This document shows, one piece after another, positions 27,555 through 37,738 of a DNA stretch of 64,000 nt. Numbering within the stretch: the first letter of the stretch is position 1; every line of letters starts with the position of its first letter. Both the position numbers and the translations under genes were made by a program. The DNA comes from Pelargonium tetragonum (lineage: Eukaryota; Streptophyta; Magnoliopsida; Geraniales; Geraniaceae), in assembly GCA_036897445.1 (NCBI GenBank), contig JAYMTL010000070.1, positions 32,788 to 96,787 of the forward strand. The letters run 5' to 3'. The notes under the pieces are model-generated. The model did no database searches. It was not told where the DNA came from and saw only the letters and a list, made by a program, of their open reading frames with translations.

Positions 27555-28950
27555 TAATGTTAAAAGTTTGTAACCTAAAATAAGTTTTTAAAGAAGGGAG
27601 GCGTGCATTCCTTTTAGAGTTTTTTTCTTCTTCTGCAAAACCCTTTTCAAATTTAGTACTGTATAGTAAACCGTTAAAACCCATACTTTGAATTTGGAGA
27701 TCCAAAAGTAGCATTATCCAAGGGTCTTAAGGAGTACTCATAAGATTTTCATTTTTCGGAGATATAGAGCAGAAATAAGATGGAGGCCCTCTAGTAAATA
27801 AAACCCTTTTGGGTGCCCTATAAAAAGGAGTGGATAGTACTATTAAGTTAAGTCTAAACGAGTTTCTCCCATTGGATAGTATATCTTGTAAAAAGCTCTT
27901 TTAACTTGTAAAATCAGGAACAAGTTTAAAGGTGTGTCATAAGATCGAGAAAGTTATAGTTTGCAGGTCCGTTTTTATAGAATTAGGAGAGTTTTCGACA
28001 TTATACTTTAGTTACTTTTGAATAAGTAGCATACAACTATACCTTTCATGGGGCCCGTAGCGAGGATCCGCAGCTTAACTAGCAATCAAGACAAAAAGCC
28101 CTATCCCCAGGTCCCTTCCCATTTCTTTCCCTTTTTACTACGCATTCTCAAATAAAGACTAAAGCGAGCTCGTTATATAAATGTGCGAATTCCCGATCAA
28201 GTTCACTATCCAACAAGATTAAGAGAAAGTCAATTACAAGAAAATCGCAAGCTTTAAGAGCAAGGGTTCATAATAGTAGAATTAGAAAGATTTCACAAAG
28301 TACAATATCATATTTCCTGGAAGGGTCGCTAATTTTAGAGCATTATTAAAAAATTAGCAAGCAGTGTATTTTGTGCCCTTTTTGTTACTCTCCTATCCTA
28401 TAAACTTTTTGACCTAAAGACAAAATCCATCTCTTTCTCTTTGTGCACTTAATTTTAAGGTAAAACTGAGTCGCAGGAAATCCCCTTAAATTCTAAATCA
28501 AGGAGGTTCTTTTATAATTCGACATTTATAGGGCATTTCAACGCTTTTATTAAAGGGCTCTGTCCTAGTGGATAGTTATGTATTATAAGGTCCTTTTAAC
28601 GAGACGCAAACACATATTATATTAGACTAGCAGACTTTTTGATTTTAATTACTAACTCTTTAGGTTACTCCCCGGGTCTAAATTCAAGTCAAAGTTTATG
28701 TTGATAATTATTAAAGTTTACTGAAGACGTCCCCGTAACACCGCCTCTATCGGAATCCGGGTTAAAAAGACTCCCTATTTTAACAACGAAAGTTAAGAGT
28801 TCCCTTGAACCAGCACTTTCAAATACTTAAGAAATTATATATAAGAAAGCGCAGGGGTTCTTTGTTCGTACATAATCACTTAAGTAGATAGATTAAATAG
28901 ATTCTTACTGGTATAGAGCACCCAAGACCTTTGTTTCTTTCATTTTCATT

Positions 28951-29011
28951 TCAGCAAAGCGGTAGCACCCGCCAAATTCTCAATATCACAGGTTCAAATC
29001 CTACTCATAAG
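28951..29011 (+). ncRNA. Degenerate tRNA-like sequence (D-loop and T-arm)
   Basis: On the plus strand a D-loop-like AGCGGTAGCA (28958-28967) is followed by a T-arm-like segment, CACAGG, the T-loop TTCAAAT (28993-28999) and CCTAC. The order and wording are those of a tRNA. The spacing from D-loop to T-arm is about 4 nt shorter than normal, only 3 bp of the T-stem pair, and I find no 5' partner for the expected acceptor strand TCATAAG. The middle, around GCCAAATTC, does not form a convincing anticodon stem. It is probably a tRNA relic; an amino acid cannot be assigned. Confidence 0.35.
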
Positions 29012-29093
29012 TTATCTTATATCCAAGCTAGGAAGTCTTTGCCGTGGGTTTTGAAATATAAAAAAGCCCCTTCAAGAAATACGGGGTTCTTTT

Positions 29094-29120
29094 GATATGA
29101 GTTTGTGCTTTTCTCATATC
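29094..29120. repeat. GATATGAG/CTCATATC hairpin
   Basis: A perfect 8-bp stem (29094-29101 with 29113-29120) closes an 11-nt loop just downstream of the tRNA-like sequence at 28951-29011. A CCCC/GGGG pair (29067-29070 with 29083-29086) precedes it. Stems of 8 bp are not rare here (around 20 expected by chance), so significance is low. Confidence 0.35.
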
Positions 29121-29357
29121 TGGTACTCCGTTTTATATTACCATTCATTATACTTGTAACAGCTAGATTTATAACCTCAATTCCCCTTCGTAGTACAAGA
29201 ATATCCCAGCTTTGAGAAATACAAATTTCATAAGGATCTTTTGTAAATTAAGTAAGTAAGGAACATCGCGAGGAGCTCTAGATATACAGATATACTATAC
29301 GAGCCCTTAGTGCAAAACCTTAATTAAAAATCAACAAGGATCTCCGTTCTATTCCTC

Positions 29358-29780
29358 TTAGGCTGACATACGCTTATCAGGGGTACTTACTTTACTTTTG
29401 AAAAAGGGGTATACAAGACGCCACCTAAGGGCTAAGATTTTTAAACACAAATTAATATAAAGAAACAGAAACTTCATGGTTTTGCAACCTAAAATAACTG
29501 CTTCTAAGTTGCGCCTAGTAACGAGCAATCCAGAGCAACAATGTAGTATCAATAATAAAGCTCTATCCCTCATGAATAGTGGCGGAAAGCTCCCCCAGCT
29601 TAGAGGCTTCTTTTTTGTTATTTGTTTTGTTTTCTGACTTACTTGACTTAGTAGTTGACTCTGATTGCTATTGCTTTGGATTTGTGTATTCTTGTTACTC
29701 TGTATTAGATTGACTTGTATATGTAGGAGATATTCTGTGCATTGCTTTCCTTGTTGCTTTGTATTTGTATTCTGTATCAT
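29358..29780 (-). CDS. Longest open frame (140 codons), doubtful
   Basis: ATG at 29780 opens a 140-codon frame, the longest in the window. The first half is rich in Gln, Asn, Thr and Ser (it begins MIQNTNTKQQ) because the strand is A/C-rich. The second half is a chance-like mix of hydrophobic and Cys residues. The frame runs from a T/G-rich island (plus-strand view) into ordinary cluster-rich spacer with no sign of a domain, and I recognise no family. One frame this long is about what a random sequence of this size and composition yields. I regard it as probably not a gene. Confidence 0.08.
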   Translation of the reverse strand: MIQNTNTKQQGKQCTEYLLHIQVNLIQSNKNTQIQSNSNQSQLLSQVSQKTKQITKKKPLSWGSFPPLFMRDRALLLILHCCSGLLVTRRNLEAVILGCKTMKFLFLYINLCLKILALRWRLVYPFFKSKVSTPDKRMSA

Positions 29781-29995
29781 ACCTATACCTGTAGCTGCTT
29801 GACCTGTTGTAGCTTGTTGTTATAATCTTAATGGGTTACTGTTGTTATTGTAGCTAACAATTTGTTATATGTATTACTTGTTCTTTTAGTAATTAGTTAC
29901 TTTAATTGTCTTAGTTTTTTAAGGTATATTCCTATTATTTTCTTCTTTTTATTCTATAGTCTTATTTATAGAGTATAGTACTTCTAGTTAGGTAG
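29610..29995. other. T/G-rich island (A/C-rich on minus strand) without GC clusters
   Basis: For almost 400 nt the plus strand is dominated by T with G, in words such as TTGTT, TTGCTTT and TGTATTTG. No GG-CC micro-palindrome occurs, an unusually long gap for this window. On the minus strand the texture is A/C-rich and G-poor, like 2760-2930 in the opposite orientation. Part of it is covered by the doubtful 140-codon minus-strand frame, which continues in-frame upstream of its ATG for 13 codons. Possibly an unrecognised gene or control region; I cannot assign one. Confidence 0.35.
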
Positions 29996-30034
29996 GGAAG
30001 GCTTTTTCTTTAAATGCAAGGAGCCCCTAACATG

Positions 30035-30057
30035 CAATATGAGCAAGAAATTTTATA
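30035..30057 (+). repeat. Dispersed direct repeat, copy 2 (22/23 match)
   Basis: Second copy of the 23-nt segment at 27452-27474, same orientation, one A-to-G difference. It lies between the T/G-rich island and the tRNA-Asn-like element. Confidence 0.65.
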
Positions 30058-30481
30058 GATTTTGACATTGTTCAAATGATTTGGGATTTTTAACCCTTTA
30101 ATCAAAAATCAAAGAAGTTCGATAACCCTTTAGAAAAAGAGTAGTTAAGGCAGTGGCCTACCTTGTTAAATCTTACTAGGAGGTCTGTGCACTATTGAGG
30201 TAATTCCTCTATCTTAGGCTTTTCTTTCTAATATGGGTAAGATTTTCCTGAGATAAACAAGCCTCGCCGGGAACTCCTTAAAGGTAATAAGCTTTTTTGC
30301 CGTATTTTACTAGACTATACCGGTTTTTTATCGAGAATAAGGAGTTTACGCAGTTATAGTTAGGTAGCTGGCCGTGGATTTTCTCTTTTTAATATAATTT
30401 ATAGGATAGCTTTGTTAGTTATACAACTTGTAAATTCGAAATCTTTATTCCTTTTTGCTAAGCCTGTATACCTGCTAAACT

Positions 30482-30553
30482 TTGGAGAGGTCGGATTTGA
30501 ACCTACGGCCAATCGGTTAACACCCAAACACTCTACGACTAAGCTGTTGAGGA
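30482..30553 (-). tRNA. trnN: tRNA-Asn(GUU)-like gene with unpaired acceptor stem
   Basis: On the minus strand the 72 nt fold as a tRNA body. The D-arm is GCTT-AGTCGTA-GAGT. The anticodon arm is TTTGG-GTGTTAA-CCGAT with anticodon GTT. The variable loop is TGGCC and the T-arm is GTAGG-TTCAAAT-CCGAC. The wording from GTTAACCGATTGG to GTAGGTTC is close to plastid and plant-mitochondrial trnN as I remember them. The acceptor strands, TCCTCAA (5') and CTCTCCA (3'), pair at only two of seven positions, U8 is C, and G18 of the D-loop is C. The body looks conserved while the acceptor is broken. It may be a pseudogene, a tRNA needing extensive acceptor editing, or a rearranged copy. No close neighbour gene is visible. 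Confidence 0.5.
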
Positions 30554-31713
30554 AGACTTCTTTGTGTGCTTTATACTATTACATCTCTATAGGATACTTT
30601 ATTTGGTAGGATCCGCATCTAAACGCTTATTGGGAAATTGCACCATTACTTTATTTAAATGGTAAATACAATAAGGGGTTATAGGAATGAATATAAGAGA
30701 GTTGGAAGACTTTTTGGAGCATCATCTCGGGATGAAAACGGAAACTCTTTATCTTTATGTCGTAGTTATTTAAAGCGGACTTACTAAGGTGTGCGGTACT
30801 CTATGAGGAGTTTGAATGTGTAAAGCCGAATCTAAGGTTAACCCGGGTTAGTGGAACTCCTGTGTTTTGAGCAAATTAAGTATATACCTCGTCGTTTTAC
30901 GGACGTTTAATTCCAAGTTACTCTAGGTTTTTTTATAATTTCCTTTATTCTAAATTTTATAGATATCGAGGAGTAGCTGTAGTATGATGGAACTTTAGCA
31001 AACTTGTGGGTATCGAGCTGGGATTCTAATCTCGCATATCAAGAATGAAGATAAAAAAGCTTCTTTTTAACATTGAATTCAGCCTGTAAAATGACAACCG
31101 TGGGATTGAAACAAGCGACAATTTATTTGAAATAGATTCTGTATAAGTATCAAGAACTTATATACAACCATCACAAAAATATAGAGATGACTTACGTCTT
31201 ACCAGTAAACCTATTGCATTTCTAAAAGAAAATCTTCAGGAATCCCTTGTGGGTAGTACCTTCAGAACCGGATAACCTCAATAGGCATTAGAGTATTCTA
31301 CCTTTGAATGAAGTTTACAAAAAAGAGACCCACTAGTTAAGTAACGGGTAACTGCAAATTTCCCAAGTTTTAGGGTTAAATAAGGGTTACCTCTATATAA
31401 AATCCACCAAACCTATAGGCATATTTTAAGTTTTTTGTGCTGTAAAAAAGCATAAAGGGTACAGCAGCTCATGTTATTGCTTAGCAGGATTTTTTTCTTG
31501 GGTACAACAAGTAAAAAGAATTTCTTATATTTATTGGTTTGATCAACAGGATAGAGAAGATCCCGGAAAAATGAATGCTAGCGGAGACTTATAAATTAAG
31601 TTCCATGTTTAGTTATTGTATAAAAACTTCTTCGGTTTTGCTTTGACTATGTTTTGAAGAAACCCTAGGGCTTGTTGGATATACCTAAAAGAAAAATGTT
31701 ACTGCACCCCCCT

Positions 31714-31747
31714 TTAAGCACGATTCGAACTCTTGAATTATGCCTAA
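31714..31747 (-). ncRNA. Possible tRNA-like minihelix (weak)
   Basis: On the minus strand TTAGGCA and TGCTTAA can pair over 7 bp (one G-T) around 20 nt containing the T-loop motif TTCGAAT (31723-31729). The size equals that of the minihelix at 46079-46112 and the nucleotides after the 5' strand are TA, as in U8-A9. However, the T-loop lies only 2 nt from the 3' strand instead of 5, and the T-stem pairs poorly. Chance pairing is quite possible. Confidence 0.2.
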
Positions 31748-32073
31748 TCAAGGCCCCAATTTCATTTACTGTGAGGGGTTATTATCACGTCATTAGACTA
31801 AAAAGTCTTTCTCAATTATGAAATTGATAACCAATCCAATTTGAAGGAATCCAGATATCCTCTGAGCCTGGGTTTAATGTCCTTTATACTAAAAATCTTT
31901 TTAATTAAAGGGTGAATTTTAAACTTCGTTGATCAGATTCTAAAAGAGCTCTGAAAGTGGTAGACTTGTAAATAAGTAATCCAAAAAATTCTCTAACTCT
32001 ATAAATAAAGGGCCGTTAAACTTTTGCGTTACCCACGGGGCTAAAGCAGGATTGCCAGCATAAAAAGTAAGTA

Positions 32074-32085
32074 GGCCGGAAGGCC
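32074..32085. repeat. GGCC-GGAA-GGCC hairpin
   Basis: GGCC (32074-32077) and GGCC (32082-32085) pair around GGAA. A short all-G/C stem of the general GC-cluster class; no role can be assigned. Confidence 0.45.
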
Positions 32086-32747
32086 ATATAGAAATTTCTG
32101 AGGGCCTCCTATTTGTATTGATTCAATGTGCCTCAGAGCAATTTCCTGTGGCAAGAGGTTGCAAAAACATTTTGGTATTCCTTTTTGTGCTTCGCTAGAT
32201 TTAAGGCATTCTATAGAAAAACTTTAAGGTTCCCGTCCATTTTCTAGGCGTTAAATAAGGTCATTTCCCATGTTTCCTTCCAATTCCTAAAGTAAAGAAA
32301 TTTAGAGTAGTAAAGTTAATAAATGAAATAGAAAAGAAACCCGAGTCGCAGTCCCTATAATCTGTAATAAGGAAGCCCTTTCCCTTAGAATTGATAGGGA
32401 GTTTCTATGGAGCTTCTGTTTCCTTTAGAAAAGCCAGTGGCTCAGGTATAAAATCCGGTTTGACTACTGCTAAAGTCATACATAATAGAAATGCTGTAAG
32501 AAAAATGAATAATTCAGATTTCGTAGTGTAGCCTTTCTTTTTATAGTCTTCTTTTATTGTGTATACGTATAGGAATAGGTTTTTAGTATAAGTTCCTCAT
32601 AGTAAGTAATGTGCATTGTAGGATTAAGAGTTATAACTATAATTTTGTGTTATGCGTCCTGGATTTTTTGTGTATTGCTTTTTCAGCTCTTATCCACGTA
32701 TATACATATACACCTATGCTAGTATCTCTAAGGGGTACCGCAAACAA

Positions 32748-32767
32748 GGAATCTCGCGAAGGATTCC
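32748..32767. repeat. GGAATC/GATTCC hairpin
   Basis: GGAATC (32748-32753) pairs with GATTCC (32762-32767) around TCGCGAAG, so two half-copies of the dispersed motif face each other as an inverted pair. On the plus strand C and T runs follow. It suggests the motif can act as a stem as well as a compact palindrome. Confidence 0.45.
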
Positions 32768-34327
32768 CCTTTTTGACTTTAACAAGGAGTACTTTAACCT
32801 TACTCAAATCTCCTATTAATTATAACAAGGGTACCGAGATAAACTTCTTTAGAATCTAGCGCGGCCCCGATATAATTGTACTCAGTGCGGATCTTATAAA
32901 TATACTAGCCCGGACATCTGCCCCCTCTTAAATACCTCGTAAAAGACGGAGATAGAAGAGATAAACTCAAAGTATACCGCCTATTTCTTTATTAAACTTT
33001 CCTGCCCTAAGCTTATTTACAATACCTCTAACTATTGTTCAGCGCACCTATAACCTATCCCCTGTAATTAAAGGATACTTAATAGAATTGCGACTCTAAC
33101 AAAAGCTTTAAAACTTTTTCTTAATAAAAATTCCCTTAATGGACTCTAAAAGTCGAGCTTTGCTTAAGTTTGGGTAGGTACCTTTAAAACAAATCTTATC
33201 ATAGCATTGCATATTATATAAAAAGGGGCTCCTATCCTAAAGCGGTAGGGTAGGTTTAACTATTTGTATTTGTATAAAAAGTCTCTTTTACATTTGAAAA
33301 CTAGTATTTGTAGAAGTCCGGGATTCTAAAACAACTCTACAGGTATTAGGCACCATCCTGAAAGGGCCGACTGCTCTAAAGTTTAAGTCTTATGATCTTC
33401 CTTTGTAAAAACAAAATGAAATTCAGTAAAGGTAAATTGCGTATCATATCCAGTGATTACTGTACCAGTTAAACATCTCTTCTTAAAAAAGAATAGAGGA
33501 TTCCTGAGAGCCTTCTAGTTAAAAAAAAGGATAAGAAATACTTAGATCGACTTCCTATATTATATAATTTATATAAGGCGGATTTCTATTCAATATAGGG
33601 GCTCTTGGCTATATTATATACTTTACGGATTAGTTTTTCCAAGAGATTGAAATTATTAAAAAAAACATCTTCGTTCCAAAAAAGCAGAAGTGCTTAGCTC
33701 TTACTAGTTCCTAGTGAATGTGTTCCCTTAATTAGTATAATTTGTAGGAAATCCTTTAAGAAATGAAATAGCAGCAACTTCTTGTCAGCATTAAAAGCAA
33801 GATAAATTTCATTTGTACGTAACCGGACAGATATTGCAAAAAAAAGACTATAATATGTATATTTTAGACTTTTTAGGAAAAGAGAGATATACTTTAAGAT
33901 TTAAGAAGCCCTAACTAGGGTTTGCGAGTTCTATTTATTTGGAAATTTTTATGCGTTAGGTCCGCATAATTAGGGTTTTGGCTTGTGTCAAGGGTGACTA
34001 ACATTAAAGAATTTAAAAAAGGGACTCTATATACTATATATATTTTAGAAAAAGCATACTCCTGAGCTTTAATATTTGATTTATGAAGTCTCCATGACCT
34101 AAAATAAAAAGTATGCGATATGAGAATTCTAGGTTTTTGGGATAGCAAAGGGGCCTCTCTACTAAAAACTATCCCTCTATAGTAACTTCTTTTGTGTTTC
34201 TATTTTGTTCTTCTTTATTCTACTATTAGTTCAGAAACGCAAAGCTATTTGTTCTGACACTACAACAAAAGGGGTGCAAATAGGGCTCTTTTTTCTTATA
34301 GTTTAAGAGTCTATAAATCGCGCATGT

Positions 34328-34379
34328 CAAGTATCCTGGATTCGAACCCTCGGCATCTCTGTAAACTAATCTGTACTTT
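34328..34379 (-). ncRNA. tRNA-like element lacking a D-arm
   Basis: The minus strand contains GAGGG-TTCGAAT-CCAGG, wording typical of a tRNA T-arm. After it comes ATACTTG, the expected 7-nt acceptor strand. Fifty-two nucleotides upstream of the 3' end, AAAGTAC pairs with it at positions 2-6. Between the 5' acceptor strand and the T-stem there are only 21 nt, enough for an anticodon arm (loop-like TTTACAG, reading UAC) but not for a D-arm. The T-stem and the proposed anticodon stem pair poorly. It may be a D-armless tRNA as known from some mitochondria, or a partly deleted relic. Confidence 0.3.
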
Positions 34380-35078
34380 AATTTCCCCAGTTCCGCCGCC
34401 TAGAACTAGAATATTTGGGTTTATTCCTAAACAGAGGCATAAAAATGCTTGCTATTTCTATATAAGCTTTACGAAACTTCTTTTTTGGTAGTAAGCGTTT
34501 ATTTACAATATGTAATACGTATAGGCCGGGAATTTTAATTGCGTATATAGATAACTAAAAGAATTGTTAACGACGCAAGATCTTTCTTCTAACTATAGCC
34601 CGAATTGTTTCCTGTTGGATTGAAATTTTATTAGGCTTAGTCTACTAAAATCTTTTTTTTTAGATTAGTACGTTTACCAATTGGAGTATAAAGTTATTCC
34701 TATTCTAGTCTTCGATTTTTGGTTATTATTAGAAATGAAAATTAAGGGATTCCTTTTATGTAGGGTTTGGGAGCTCCTAAATAGGAAGACTCTCCAGTTG
34801 TTAGAGCTTGCATTTGCAGTCTGACTTATTTTCAACAGATTTTTATCTTTTCTTTTTCTAGAACCTAGGGTTTATATAAAGTTAAAGGTATCCTACTATG
34901 ATAAAAGGGAGTAAACCGTTTAATCTCTAAGAAGTATCTTAAACCTTGCCTATTTTGCTTTACTTTATTTGGGCAGGAAGAAGACGCAATTCTAGGTAAA
35001 ATTATAAGGTTAATCTATCAAGACACAAATGAATAAAAAAAGCATCCTGTGCCCAGGTTAAAGCTAAACATATAATTA

Positions 35079-35086
35079 GAGCGCTC
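35079..35086. repeat. GAGCGCTC palindrome
   Basis: A perfect 8-nt G+C-rich palindrome with a further GCGC 7 nt downstream. Member of the general micro-palindrome class. Confidence 0.6.
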
Positions 35087-35272
35087 GTCTAAGCGCCCTC
35101 CCAAGCCTTTGTCGCAGTTCTATTAATTATAAGAGTTGTTTATATAGAAGAATCCACTGGAAAAGTTATACCAATTATGAAGACATAGGATTTCTCCAGT
35201 ATTAAACTTATACCTTGTTATAGCATACAGTCCCTAATCGAAATTAATAGAGTACAAATTTGTGTATAGGAA

Positions 35273-35293
35273 TGTCGCAAGTTCAAATCGACA
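35273..35293 (+). ncRNA. T-loop motif enclosed by TGTCG/CGACA
   Basis: On the plus strand TGTCG (35273-35277) and CGACA (35289-35293) pair perfectly around CAAG-TTCAAAT. The T-loop heptamer TTCAAAT is present, but no normal T-stem forms, so the whole resembles a reduced acceptor/T-arm hairpin. A chance hairpin over a T-loop-like word cannot be excluded. Confidence 0.2.
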
Positions 35294-37479
35294 CTTAAAA
35301 TAGCTCTACATATGCTTAGCTCCGTCCAAATTTTTGGTACTACCAGCCAGATACACAGGGGGCGCTTGGCTGATAAAAGACCTAGCCTAAGAGAAACTTG
35401 AAAAAGTAGATTTAGTTAATATGCGATTAACTTTTTTAGAACCCCTACCAACCTGGAACAGAGCTTGCTTTAGAGCTGAAAATAGAGTCAAATTTTGAGA
35501 ATAAGGGAGAACCCCAGTAATAAAAGTCTTTTAGATAGAAATAAACTTAATCTTATTTTTTTACAAGATACAAGAACTTGACTTTAAAAGACAAGGGACA
35601 CGGGTTTCTATAACCCAGGCAAGAGGTCTAAAGTGACACAAGTAATCAAAGTAGCCCTGCCCCTCAATATTATGTAAGCCTCAGCGAAAATGAAAGTATA
35701 TACTATACGAAAACACACGCAAAATAGGTCTGAGATACCAAAGATAAAAAAAGGGCAAAAGAGTTGTTGTATTGCTCAATAGGGGATCCAGATTCTTTAT
35801 TTTAAACATTCCTACCTAAAGCCTTTTAATTAAAAAGCAGTATATAAAGGTTTTTGGGCCTTCAGAGTAAATCGTAGCGTAGTTAAAACAGAATTTTGTC
35901 TAGAGCATTTTTATAGATTAAGGGAATTACAATTAAAGATTTACTAATACAGGGTTGACCAATTAATTATTATATTATCCGAATTTAGGGGTAGGTATAA
36001 GGGAGCTTAAGATAAAAAGAGTATAGAAATAGAACTCTTGTCTCTGAATTTTAAATAAATAGGGGATAAAAAGAAAATAAAGAATAGGCCTGCTTTCCTG
36101 TTTCTCACTGTTCGGTCTAGAAAGAAATCCAGGAATTAGCATGCTTTGAATTTTTTTACTACTGCCTCTCAAATTAACACGGTAGAGGGTCTATCTAGCA
36201 GTTGAATAGGGGCATCACTCTCCTTCTATAAACTCTATAAAGTCTCCCTTTCAGTATTATTAATATGAGTTCCCTCAAGGCAAAAAGTATATATAAGGCA
36301 TTCTCTTCAGCAAGCCTAGACAACGGGTGAATCGAAAACTCAATTTGAATTTGCAGCATATCTCGAAATGGCCTCCTATATCCTTTAAATTCAGAACTGC
36401 AAAAAGTCTAATATAATAGTCATACAAAACTCTCATAAACTGGGTTCTATTTACAAAGTGGAAAGGGTCGAGTCTCAAAAGATAGAATTTCTTAACGGGT
36501 TTCCCCAAAAGGACTAAACCTCAGCAGCTTCAAGCAATTTTCATTTGAATATAAGGGGGCCCCTGCTACTTGCTTACGTTCTAGCTCAAAGAACCTAAAC
36601 TAAGGGCATTTGCTATCCCATTTTCTTATTAAGGGGTCTCTTTAAAACCGGGCTTTAAAGACTCCACTTCGAGAATGTACCCCTATTGCAATAGCATGGC
36701 TTCCACAAGCCTAACCCGTGGATAACCCAAGCACTCTTTGAATCGGCAGTAGGAGCAAGGTAAAGCTCCTATCAATGTGCGGATTACCCTTTGCTTAAGT
36801 TTGTACTTACCGGGCATTTCAATTCTGGGGTAGTCGGGTTATTCCCTGTCTAGTTAATTTAGGGTACTTGTACCGTCAAAAGAGGGGTTTTATTCCGACT
36901 TGGCAGCTTCTTTTTTAAAAGACCTTATTCTTAAATATTTTATATGCCAGTAATTGAATTTTAGTTGGACTAGCTTACTAATTTCCGTTACAAGATAGAA
37001 CCGAGGGTCTGGCAGAGGTCCTAAATACCAAGCAAAGCGAGCTTTAGCTTAATAGGAAAAGTTGGTGATAACAATTTGAATAATAAAGGTTGACTTTTTT
37101 CGTTCTAAATTGCCCTAGGCCCCTTCTTATCAATATCTTCTATTGTAATAATTGGGTTAGGCAGGCTTGTGACCAAACTTTGTTGTACATAAAAAACCAG
37201 TTGGCTAGGAATCCTATAAAAAAGATGGTGACATAAACTCTTCGGACCGCATTTAAAAAAGAAAAAGCAAAGCTATAGATTCAAAAAGGAGGTTTACAAA
37301 TAGAAAAGACTTCTGCTTCGGATGGGTCTAGTTTGTTAGGTACAGAACATTCCCTATATTTCAATATTTCAGTAATATACTTTAAAGGGGGATTCTCTAG
37401 ATTTCACTTCCCTTTGTTATTTGGAAAGACTTCTGAATAGTATATAAAAAGAGTTTCTCAAATATATGGAAAATAGGCC

Positions 37480-37700
37480 CACATATAGAGACTCGGTGCG
37501 GGTCTAGTTGCTGGTGCGCGTGAAGAAAGTATCTCATGTGTTGAGATTCCCCTGAGTAAATTACTTAAATAATGAAGTTAGTTTCATTTCTGGGGTCCCG
37601 TAGAGTCACCTTGTATGGCTTGTGACCAGGAAAGTGGCGGTTAGTTTTAGTGGGCGTACCAGAAGCTAGTTGCTCACGGGTTAAAGTCCAGCTACTTTAT
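37480..37700 (+). other. G-rich, possibly structured RNA island
   Basis: This stretch is richer in G than its surroundings on the plus strand and contains several local pairings: ATCTCA/TGAGAT near 37531-37547, GTCAC/GTGAC near 37605-37626, and the T-arm-like hairpin at 37667-37694. The texture is more like a structural RNA than spacer. I could not match it to tRNA, 5S rRNA, RNase P RNA or a conserved rRNA core; the GGAAAGT near 37629 is too short to support RNase P RNA. Confidence 0.3.
37667..37694 (+). ncRNA. T-arm-like hairpin with variant loop
   Basis: TAGTTG (37667-37672) pairs with CAGCTA (37689-37694), including one G-T wobble, around CTCACGGG-TTAAAGT-C. The wording is one substitution away from a standard T-arm (TTCAAGT to TTAAAGT, which would lose the invariant C56). 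It lies at the 3' end of the G-rich island. Weak support for a tRNA-derived origin. Confidence 0.2.
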
Positions 37701-37711
37701 ATTATGTAATT

Positions 37712-37738
37712 TTTTCTCAAAGATTTTTAGTGAGAAAA
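37712..37738. repeat. TTTTCTCA/TGAGAAAA hairpin
   Basis: A perfect 8-bp stem (37712-37719 with 37731-37738) with an 11-nt loop lies just after the G-rich island on the plus strand. Its position would suit a 3'-end structure if the island is transcribed, but stems of this size also occur by chance. Confidence 0.35.

Larger units (their letters stand above)
2930..28940. other. Long non-coding spacer rich in GC micro-palindromes
   Basis: About 26 kb with no recognisable gene. The open frames are 60-88 codons, isolated, often start at GTG or TTG, and match no family I know. The stretch holds many GC micro-palindromes (for example GGAATCC at 8651, 8856, 9517, 11649 and 19412; GGATTCC at 5524, 9740, 10777, 13073, 15325, 18005, 20224, 22462 and 23619; GGGTACCC near 16398, 16751 and 20629), an (AT)8 run, and several hairpins annotated separately. 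No exact tRNA T-arm core was found here, in contrast to the next 20 kb. Confidence 0.6.

Noticed and set aside
30412-30609. 65-codon plus-strand open frame over the tRNA-Asn-like element
   Set aside because: It runs antisense through the tRNA-like sequence; the tRNA wording explains its protein-like look.
31018-31034. Arm CTGGG-ATTCTAA-TCTCG resembling a tRNA-Arg(UCU) anticodon arm
   Set aside because: It depends on two G-T wobbles and one mismatch, and no T-arm follows at the right distance.
37629-37640. GGAAAGT resembling the conserved P4 region of RNase P RNA
   Set aside because: Too short; I found no matching 3' half of P4 downstream.
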